From the NCBI GenBank assembly GCA_902810755.1, contig CADDYT010000174.1, positions 1 through 12,332 of the forward strand: 12,332 nt of DNA, written 5' to 3'. Positions 6,889 through 12,332 of the stretch are shown here, in pieces (the first letter of the stretch is position 1; every line of letters starts with the position of its first letter). The stretch comes from Chloroflexota bacterium. GTDB lineage: Bacteria > Chloroflexota > Ktedonobacteria > Ktedonobacterales > Ktedonobacteraceae. Both the position numbers and the translations under genes were made by a program. Below the pieces are notes generated by a model. That model was not told the origin of the DNA, made no database searches, and saw only the letters and a list, made by a program, of their open reading frames with translations.

Positions 6889-7320
6889 ATGTCAACAGAA
6901 GCAAACAGGGCGCTCATTCGCCGGCTCTTTGAGGAAGTCTGGAACGAGGGAAACGTCGCCTTCGCGCAGGAGGTGGCCTCACCGGACTGGGTCGCTCACG
7001 GCAACCTGCCCGGACAGGAGATGCCAGGTCTCGCGGGCGTGCATCGCTTTATCAGCATCTATCGCACCGCCTTCCCGGATATGCATATCACTATTGAGGA
7101 TCAGGTGGCCGAAGGGGATAAGGTGGTGACGCGCTGGACAGCTACTGCCACTCATAGCGGCCCTCTCATGGGCATTCCCCCCACTGGCAGGCATGTGACG
7201 ACTTCAGGCATTGGTATTCATCGCATCGTTGACGGCAAAATTGTTGAGCAGTGGGGAACCGACGACACGCTCGGCCTGATGCAGCAACTGGGTGTGGTGC
7301 CTCCGCTAGAAGGGAAATGA
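6889..7320 (+). CDS. SnoaL-like (ester cyclase / NTF2-fold) protein
   Basis: The 143-residue protein has the full length and signatures of the SnoaL-like polyketide cyclase family. These are an N-terminal helix with LFEEVWNEGN (13-22), FPDMHITIED (62-71) before the beta-sheet, the segment GPLMGIPPTGRHV (91-103), GIHRIVDGKIVEQWG (109-123), and a C-terminal DTLGLMQQLG (126-135). Family members adopt an NTF2-like cone fold; SnoaL itself closes a ring in anthracycline biosynthesis, but most bacterial homologues are of unknown substrate. No polyketide genes are nearby, so a small-molecule binding or detoxification role is as likely as a biosynthetic one. AAAGGAG lies eight bases before the ATG. 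It is probably in an operon with the upstream membrane gene. After its stop come 179 bases with no supported gene. Confidence 0.88.
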   Translation: MSTEANRALIRRLFEEVWNEGNVAFAQEVASPDWVAHGNLPGQEMPGLAGVHRFISIYRTAFPDMHITIEDQVAEGDKVVTRWTATATHSGPLMGIPPTGRHVTTSGIGIHRIVDGKIVEQWGTDDTLGLMQQLGVVPPLEGK

Positions 7321-7499
7321 CCCATGCGCGTCTTAATCTGCTGCGCCGCCAGTTTGGAGGAGGGAGCCTGCTGCTGCGTTCCCTCGGCTACTCGTATGAC
7401 GGTTCAGAAGAGTGATTGCGGATCGTAGCAGAGGTGCTGCGAGGTGGGGCGTTTTGTCTACAGGAAGCAGAACAACGCTGTATGTAGAGGAGTAAGAAG
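7321..7499. other. intergenic spacer before the propeller membrane gene
   Basis: The 179-base spacer holds no supported gene. TTGTCT (7454-7459) and TATGTA (7481-7486) are promoter-like, but the 21-base spacing is too long for a confident call. AGAGGAG near 7486-7492 is the ribosome binding site of the gene at 7500. There is no hairpin plus T-run, so read-through from the SnoaL-like gene is possible. Confidence 0.4.
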
Positions 7500-9356
7500 A
7501 TGCAAGAGACAGTAGATGTTCAACATATCGACAAAACAGGAACACAGGATGGCTTTCCAGCGGAAGGATGGCGCTACGACGCGCTCTTCGCCATCCTATC
7601 GGCGCTCTTCGTTGGCGGCATCTACCTGCTCGGTCGGGCAACGAGTCAGGCCAACGCGCTGCCCGCGCCAGTCAGCCCGGCGGACGTACTGCTGCTGGTC
7701 GGGTTTGTCCTGCTCGCGGCCCTGCTGCTCGTAGCCGCGCTGCGCTCTCGCCGCCAGGGCTATGCGTGGCGGCGTTCCCTGCCGCGAGGCTATCGCCTGT
7801 CTCTGCCCGGCGCCTTGCTTTTCCTGATCGGGCTGGCCGGGACACAACTCTGGTCGGCCTTAGCCGGTTCGCCCACGGCGCTGGAAACGCTGTTGCTGCC
7901 CACAACGCTGCTCGCGCTGATCGGCGCGCTCCTGCTCGTCGGCGGGCCACTGCTGGCTGCGTGGCAGCGTTTTCCCGTCGGCGCTGCGCCCGGCTGGAAG
8001 GCTCTTTTTCCCGCTATCCTTTCCCTTGCCTGCATCTTCTCGCTCTGCACGTTTCTGACCCAGTTTGCTCATCCCTGGACGCGGACGGATACCGTCACGG
8101 AGACCATGCCAGCTATTACATACAGCGACCTCTATACTATGCGCGCCGACGGAACTGCTCAGACCCGTTTGACGTTCGACCCGCAGCGCAACTACTTCGG
8201 GCCATCGTGGTCGCCTGATGGACGCAGGATTGCCTTCTCCCTCGGTTCCGGCTCCGGTCCGTTCAATCTCTACACCATGAACGCGGATGGCAGCAACCCT
8301 GTGCAACTCACCCACCTTGCCCTCACCTGCTACCTCCAACGCTGGTCGCCCGACGGCAGCAAACTGGTCTTCATCGCCCAGCAAGGCAGCGATGTCACAA
8401 CCGCTGCCATCTATACGATCAATGCCGATGGCAGCAACCTGCGCAGGCTCACCCATGAACAGGCCCAGGAGTACGGGCCGATCTGGTCGCCCGATGGGCA
8501 ACACATCGCCTTCGGCTCCCTGCGCGGCGGTAGCTGGCACATCTATCTCATGAATGCCGATGGCAGCAACGTCCACCTGTTGATAGCGATGAGCGGCAAC
8601 AAACCGGCATGGTCGCCCGATGGACAGCACATCGTCTTCACCTCGGATATTTCAGGGCACGACGATCTGTACGTGATGAATGCCGATGGCAGTCATGCCC
8701 ACTTGCTGGCAAGCTATGGAGACCACGCCGCCTGGTCACCCGATGGCAACCGTATCGCATTTGAGTCGAACCGCACCGGCAATGAGGAGATTTATATCAT
8801 GAACGCCGACGGCAGCGGTATTACCAACCTGAGCAGGAATCCGGGAGTGGACAACATCCTGCCGGCATGGTCGCCGGACAGCCGCGAGATTACCTATATG
8901 ACCCGGAGGCAGGCTGCACAACCAGATACATCGCTGGCCCAATCGCTCACTATCGCCGCTATCATCATCCAGGCGCTGCTGCTGATCGGTTTCATCCTGC
9001 TGCTTGCTAACAGATGGAGCATGCCCTTTGGAGCATTCACGCTGCTCATCACCCTCAATGGCCTCCTGCTGAGCGTGCTGGCAAACCAGTACGCGCTGCT
9101 GCCCGCCGCGCTGCTGACGGGCCTTGTCGTAGATATCCTGCTCTGGCGGCTCACTCCTTTGCGGGAACATCCGCTGCGCTACGTGTTCTTTGCCATCGCC
9201 GTGCCGGTCGTCTGGACGGGTCTGTATTTCCTGACACTGACGCTCACGCAGGGAATAGCCTGGCCGCTACCGTTGTGGGCCGGGGCAATCATCCTGGCAG
9301 GGTTCGCCGGGGCTGCGCTGAACTACTTACTCAGCCTCACCCGATCAAAAGTATGA
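7500..9356 (+). CDS. ten-helix membrane protein with a six-bladed beta-propeller (PD40/TolB-like) inserted in a loop
   Basis: The 618-residue protein is built as a membrane domain split by a propeller. Helices 1-5 lie at about 25-45, 61-82, 98-120, 130-152 and 168-190. Residues 205-470 hold six repeats, each with WSPDG-like (Trp237, 282, 329, 371, 412, 457) and NADGS-like motifs (near 217, 262, 309, 353, 395, 437). Helices 6-10 lie at about 479-502, 508-527, 531-549, 559-580 and 590-612. The repeats are the WD40-like/PD40 type found in TolB and peptidase propellers, which usually bind proteins or peptides. The positive-inside rule puts the propeller outside the membrane. The membrane parts are homologous to the 352-residue protein at 3144-4202. 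AGAGGAG precedes the ATG. The response regulator starts 52 bases downstream, so this protein may act with the two-component system (inference). I see no catalytic residues. Confidence 0.9.
   Translation: MQETVDVQHIDKTGTQDGFPAEGWRYDALFAILSALFVGGIYLLGRATSQANALPAPVSPADVLLLVGFVLLAALLLVAALRSRRQGYAWRRSLPRGYRLSLPGALLFLIGLAGTQLWSALAGSPTALETLLLPTTLLALIGALLLVGGPLLAAWQRFPVGAAPGWKALFPAILSLACIFSLCTFLTQFAHPWTRTDTVTETMPAITYSDLYTMRADGTAQTRLTFDPQRNYFGPSWSPDGRRIAFSLGSGSGPFNLYTMNADGSNPVQLTHLALTCYLQRWSPDGSKLVFIAQQGSDVTTAAIYTINADGSNLRRLTHEQAQEYGPIWSPDGQHIAFGSLRGGSWHIYLMNADGSNVHLLIAMSGNKPAWSPDGQHIVFTSDISGHDDLYVMNADGSHAHLLASYGDHAAWSPDGNRIAFESNRTGNEEIYIMNADGSGITNLSRNPGVDNILPAWSPDSREITYMTRRQAAQPDTSLAQSLTIAAIIIQALLLIGFILLLANRWSMPFGAFTLLITLNGLLLSVLANQYALLPAALLTGLVVDILLWRLTPLREHPLRYVFFAIAVPVVWTGLYFLTLTLTQGIAWPLPLWAGAIILAGFAGAALNYLLSLTRSKV
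8112..8909 (+). repeat. six tandem PD40 propeller blades within the membrane-protein gene
   Basis: The segment encodes residues 205-470, six blades of about 41-47 residues. Similarity extends to the DNA: the 30 bases from the WSPDG codons of blade 3 (8484-8513) and blade 4 (8610-8639) match at 27 positions, and the NADGS codons are nearly identical in several blades. This suggests amplification by internal duplication. It is coding sequence and not a repeat array of another kind. Confidence 0.85.
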
Positions 9357-9357
9357 T
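9352..9357 (+). promoter_or_regulatory. weak -10-like box upstream of the response regulator
   Basis: TATGAT overlaps the last codon region and stop of the propeller gene, within an AT-rich patch (9351-9363) that stands out from its GC-rich surroundings. The best -35 candidate, TTACTC (9327-9332), is poor and 19 bases away. It could give separate expression of the two-component genes, but transcription from upstream is equally likely. Confidence 0.25.
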
Positions 9358-9408
9358 AATATAGAGACAAATCTGTGTGGCAAGAGCAAGCGAAAAGAGG
9401 AGCGAACG

Positions 9409-10083
9409 ATGGAGCCGATTCGGATTCTGATCGCGGACGATCACCCGCTCTTTCGCGATGGCCTGCGCGTCCTGCTGGAGTCGGTTGGCGATATGCAGGT
9501 GATCGGAGAGGCGGCAAGCGGGGAAGAGGTGCTGGCTCAGGCGCACGCCTTGCAGCCGGATCTCATCCTGATGGATATTAAAATGCCGGGCCTCAACGGC
9601 ATCGAGGCCACGCGCCGCATCCTGCAAAGCAGCCCGCACGTGCGCGTGCTGATCTTCACCATGTTCGAGGATGACGAGTCCGTTTTCGCGGCCATCCGCG
9701 CCGGGGCGCGTGGCTACCTGCTCAAAGGGGCGGTGCAGGAAGAGACGCTGCGCGCCATTCGCGCCGTGGCTGCTGGCGAGGCCATCTTTGGCCCCGCCGT
9801 CGCCGAACGTCTGATGCGCTATTTCAGCGGCGCGGGATCAGCAGGCAGGGGCGGCGCGTCTCAGTTCTTTCCCGAACTGAGCGAGCGAGAATACGAGATT
9901 CTCACCCTGCTCGCGCAGCGCAAGTCCAACGCGGAGATTGCCTCGTCGCTGGTCTTAAGTCCCAAGACGGTGCGCAATCATGTCTCTAACATCTTGAGCA
10001 AACTGCAGGTTGCCGACCGTGCCGAGGCTATGCGCGCTGCCTGGGCCGCCGGCCTGGGTCCTGATTTGAAGGAGCGTTCGTGA
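9409..10083 (+). CDS. NarL/LuxR-family response regulator
   Basis: The 224-residue protein has an N-terminal receiver domain (about 4-120) with the acidic pair Asp10/Asp11, phospho-acceptor Asp56 in ILMDIKMPG, Thr84 and Lys106, all key residues present. A linker follows, then a LuxR-type helix-turn-helix (about 156-213): [35 protein letters not shown] and a final helix with [10 protein letters not shown]. It should act as a phosphorylation-dependent DNA-binding regulator. AGAGGAG lies six bases before the ATG. The stop overlaps the GTG start of the histidine kinase by four bases (GTGA), so kinase and regulator are translationally coupled and surely cognate. Target genes are unknown; the propeller gene 52 bases upstream and the divergent region are candidates. 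Confidence 0.96.
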   Translation: MEPIRILIADDHPLFRDGLRVLLESVGDMQVIGEAASGEEVLAQAHALQPDLILMDIKMPGLNGIEATRRILQSSPHVRVLIFTMFEDDESVFAAIRAGARGYLLKGAVQEETLRAIRAVAAGEAIFGPAVAERLMRYFSGAGSAGRGGASQFFPELSEREYEILTLLAQRKSNAEIASSLVLSPKTVRNHVSNILSKLQVADRAEAMRAAWAAGLGPDLKERS

Positions 10084-12302
10084 ACCAGGTATCGCTGCAA
10101 GATGAGGCATCTGTGAATATTGCGGCATCTTCCGGTACTCGCCTGTCCGGGACACGGCTGCTCGTTGCCAGAGCAGTCTGGGTCGTGTTGATGCTCCTCT
10201 TCTGCGGGTTCTACGTCGCCGCAACGCTGGTGTACTATGTGCAGCTTCACGGCTTCCAGCAGGGGGTGTATGCTCACCTCATCTCAACGCCTGCTGTGGT
10301 TAGTGGCTACGACGCCTTTTCGTCCCTCTACATGCTGCTCACCGGCCCCTATGCCACATTCAACATCCTGCTCATTACGCTCCTCTCCCCCTGCTGGATC
10401 GCGGTCAGCCTGCTCATCTTCTGGCGCCGGTCCGACGACTGGATGGCGCTTTTCGTCTCCCTGTTCCTGGTAATGCTGGTAACGAATCTCTCTCCCGCTC
10501 TCTCAGTCCTCTCACGTCTGGTTGGCTTCACTTCACCTGTAGGCATCTGCATCACCTTCCTGCAACTGCTGACCTGGAGTTCCATTGCCTTCTTCTTCGC
10601 GCTCTTTCCCGATGGCCGCTTCGTCCCCGGCTGGACGCGCTGGCTGACGGTAGCTTACCTGCTGTGGCAGATTCCTTTATGCTTGCCGTCGACCTCGCCC
10701 TTCTACCTGATAAGCTGGCCTCTCCCCCTGCTCACCTTTTCCTTCCTGGGCCTGGTCTTTTCCCTCGGCTTCGCCCAGCTCTACCGCTACCGCCGCGTTT
10801 CCACTGCTGTCCAACGGCAGCAGACAAAATGGATCGTGTTCGGGATGGTGCTGGGCATGTGCGTGGACCTCGCCAATCTGCTGCCTCCGCTCGTCTTGCC
10901 CGCGCTCGTTCAGCCCGGCTCGGCTCACACGCTCTACCTCACCCTGGGCGAAGTGGCCTTCCCATTCCTGATACTCCTTATCCCCGGCACCTTTGGCGTG
11001 GCCGTGCTGCGCTACCGGCTGTGGGATATCGACCTGCTCATCAATCGCACGCTGGTCTACGGTCTGCTCACCGCAAGTCTGATCGCGCTGTACCTGCTGG
11101 CGATCGTCGGATTGGGAACGCTCTTCTCGGTGCCGGGCAATCCGCTCATTTCGCTCTTCGCCGCCGGGCTGGTCGCCGTGCTGTTTCAGCCATTGCGCCA
11201 GCGCCTGCAGCGGGCCGTCAACCGGCTGATGTTTGGGGAGCGCAACGACCCCTATCACGTGCTGTTGCGCCTGGGCAGCCATCTGGAAGCGACGCTGACC
11301 GCCGACGCCCTGCTACCCACCATTGTGCAGACGGTTGCGCAGGCGCTGAAGCTTCCCTACGTTGCCATCACCTTCAAGCAGCAGGGAGAAGATGTGCTTG
11401 TTGCCTCTACCGGCGCGGCCCGCGAGCAGGATAAACTCGTGCGCGTGCCGCTGGTGGCGCAGACGGAGCCTGTGGGCGAATTGCTGCTGGCGGCGCGCGC
11501 GCCCGGCGAGTCCCTGACGCCCGCCGACCTGCGCCTGCTGCATGACCTGGCCCCGCAGATCGCCGTCGCCGTCCATGCCGTGCGCCTCACTGCCGACTTG
11601 AAGCAGTTGACTGCGGACCTCCAGCAATCGCGCACACGGCTGATTACGGCCCGCGAGGAGGAACGCCGCCGCCTGCGCCGCGATCTGCACGATGGTCTGG
11701 GGCCAACGCTGGCCAGTCTCACCTTCCAGATCGACGCGGCCCGTAACCTGCTCAAACAGGACAGCGAGCGCGCAGACCGGCTGCTGGATACCGTCAGGCA
11801 GCAGACGCAGGAGGCAATCGCCGATATCCGCCGCCTCGTCTACAACCTGTGTCCGCCCGCCCTCGACGAACTGGGCCTGCTACCCGCCTTGCAGGAGCAG
11901 GCGCGCCGCTACCAGAGTGAGGGCTTGCAGATCAGCATCGAGGCCCCGCAGAGCCTGCCCCCGCTGCCCGCCGCCGTCGAGGTTGCCGCCTACCGCATTG
12001 CGCAGGAGGCCCTTACCAACGTGGTGCGCCACGCTAACGCGCAGTGCTGTCTCCTACGTCTCCGCATCGACCAGCAAACTTTCCAGCTAGAAATCCGCGA
12101 CGATGGGCAGGGCATTGCCGCCGACCATCATCACGGGGCCGGACTGCATACCATGCACGAACGCTCCAGCGAACTGAGCGGAAGCTGCACCATTACCGCC
12201 AACCCCTCCGGCGGCACGACTGTCCTCGTCAGTTTGCCCCTCATAGAAACAGAAACGGCTTCCTCTATTGTCGCTCTCGACAACGTATCGTCGACGGAAT
12301 AG
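10080..12302 (+). CDS. NarL-type sensor histidine kinase with a large membrane region and a GAF domain
   Basis: The 740-residue protein starts at GTG 10080, with AAGGAG five bases upstream and a four-base overlap with the response regulator stop. Residues 28-370 hold roughly nine or ten hydrophobic segments, including the cytoplasmic motif [18 protein letters not shown] (311-328) typical of a group of Chloroflexota/Actinobacteria kinases. Residues 393-505 look like a GAF domain. A short coiled coil (about 502-530) leads to HisKA_3 with [10 protein letters not shown] and phospho-acceptor His537. The ATPase domain (about 630-720) has the N-box [14 protein letters not shown] (Asn647), DDGQGIA (674-680) and GAGLHTM (686-692). 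All catalytic elements are present. It should phosphorylate the upstream regulator in response to a membrane, extracytoplasmic or GAF-bound signal; no ligand can be inferred. Confidence 0.96.
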   Translation: MNQVSLQDEASVNIAASSGTRLSGTRLLVARAVWVVLMLLFCGFYVAATLVYYVQLHGFQQGVYAHLISTPAVVSGYDAFSSLYMLLTGPYATFNILLITLLSPCWIAVSLLIFWRRSDDWMALFVSLFLVMLVTNLSPALSVLSRLVGFTSPVGICITFLQLLTWSSIAFFFALFPDGRFVPGWTRWLTVAYLLWQIPLCLPSTSPFYLISWPLPLLTFSFLGLVFSLGFAQLYRYRRVSTAVQRQQTKWIVFGMVLGMCVDLANLLPPLVLPALVQPGSAHTLYLTLGEVAFPFLILLIPGTFGVAVLRYRLWDIDLLINRTLVYGLLTASLIALYLLAIVGLGTLFSVPGNPLISLFAAGLVAVLFQPLRQRLQRAVNRLMFGERNDPYHVLLRLGSHLEATLTADALLPTIVQTVAQALKLPYVAITFKQQGEDVLVASTGAAREQDKLVRVPLVAQTEPVGELLLAARAPGESLTPADLRLLHDLAPQIAVAVHAVRLTADLKQLTADLQQSRTRLITAREEERRRLRRDLHDGLGPTLASLTFQIDAARNLLKQDSERADRLLDTVRQQTQEAIADIRRLVYNLCPPALDELGLLPALQEQARRYQSEGLQISIEAPQSLPPLPAAVEVAAYRIAQEALTNVVRHANAQCCLLRLRIDQQTFQLEIRDDGQGIAADHHHGAGLHTMHERSSELSGSCTITANPSGGTTVLVSLPLIETETASSIVALDNVSSTE

Positions 12303-12308
12303 CTCTCA

Positions 12309-12330
12309 GGCCACCCGCGAGGGAGTGGCC
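12309..12330 (+). terminator. GC-rich hairpin after the histidine kinase gene, probable terminator (cut by window edge)
   Basis: GGCCAC (12309-12314) pairs with GTGGCC (12325-12330), a perfect 6-bp GC-rich stem that can extend through CC/GG with a small bulge. It begins six bases after the stop codon. The T-run needed for an intrinsic terminator would fall beyond the window, so this is only probable. Confidence 0.5.
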
Positions 12331-12332
12331 CT

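Noticed and set aside
7324..7428. Short open frame (34 codons) starting just after the SnoaL-like stop
   Set aside because: It has no ribosome binding site apart from the end of the previous gene, an unusual Cys-rich composition, and no recognisable motif.
7860..8630. Open frame of 256 codons on the minus strand
   Set aside because: It lies antisense to the propeller gene. Its apparent repeats are reverse translations of the PD40 motifs.
8112..8909. Regularly spaced similar DNA segments considered as a CRISPR or satellite array
   Set aside because: The repeats are in frame, degenerate and encode WSPDG/NADGS propeller motifs.
10664..11434. Open frame of 256 codons on the plus strand in another frame
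   Set aside because: It overlaps the membrane and GAF parts of the histidine kinase, which has clear family motifs in its own frame. The alternative product is Arg/Ala/Pro-rich and featureless.

Overview
The window looks like a GC-rich chromosomal segment from a Ktedonobacteria-type member of the Chloroflexota. No sequence search was possible, so this placement rests on style: two paralogous Hanks-type Ser/Thr kinases (one fused to a polytopic membrane domain), a NarL-type histidine kinase with a very large membrane sensor region and the [18 protein letters not shown] motif I associate with this group, and a GT-C mannosyltransferase-like protein. I saw no tRNA, rRNA, insertion sequence or CRISPR array.

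Layout. The left half (1-6057) is read leftward. In transcription order it holds a Ser/Thr kinase with an ECF-S-like membrane domain (6057-4291), a ten-helix membrane protein of unknown function (4202-3144), a PMT/ArnT-like glycosyltransferase (2913-1132), and a second Ser/Thr kinase that runs off the left edge (1024 to <1). The first kinase and the edge kinase each have a near-consensus sigma70-type promoter. A divergent control region (6058-6347) separates this block from the rightward half. The rightward half encodes a small DUF2269-like membrane protein (6348-6833), a SnoaL-like protein (6889-7320), a membrane protein carrying a six-bladed beta-propeller (7500-9356), a LuxR/NarL response regulator (9409-10083) and its histidine kinase (10080-12302). 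Regulator and kinase overlap at GTGA. A GC-rich hairpin follows the last stop at the window edge.

The most unusual content is a pair of paralogous ten-helix membrane proteins on either side of the divergent region. The 352-aa form is only the membrane domain and has a cluster of His/Asp residues on its predicted outer face. The 618-aa form has the same membrane domain, aligning almost without gaps up to the end of helix 5. About 265 residues of PD40/TolB-like beta-propeller are inserted in the extracytoplasmic loop between helices 5 and 6, and almost all of the His/Asp cluster is gone. The 618-aa gene lies just upstream of the two-component system in the same direction. It may therefore be an extracytoplasmic sensor or scaffold partner of that system; this is inference.

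Most of the genes (the kinases, the two-component system, the propeller protein and the glycosyltransferase) fit a cell-surface sensing and modification neighbourhood. No single established pathway links them.
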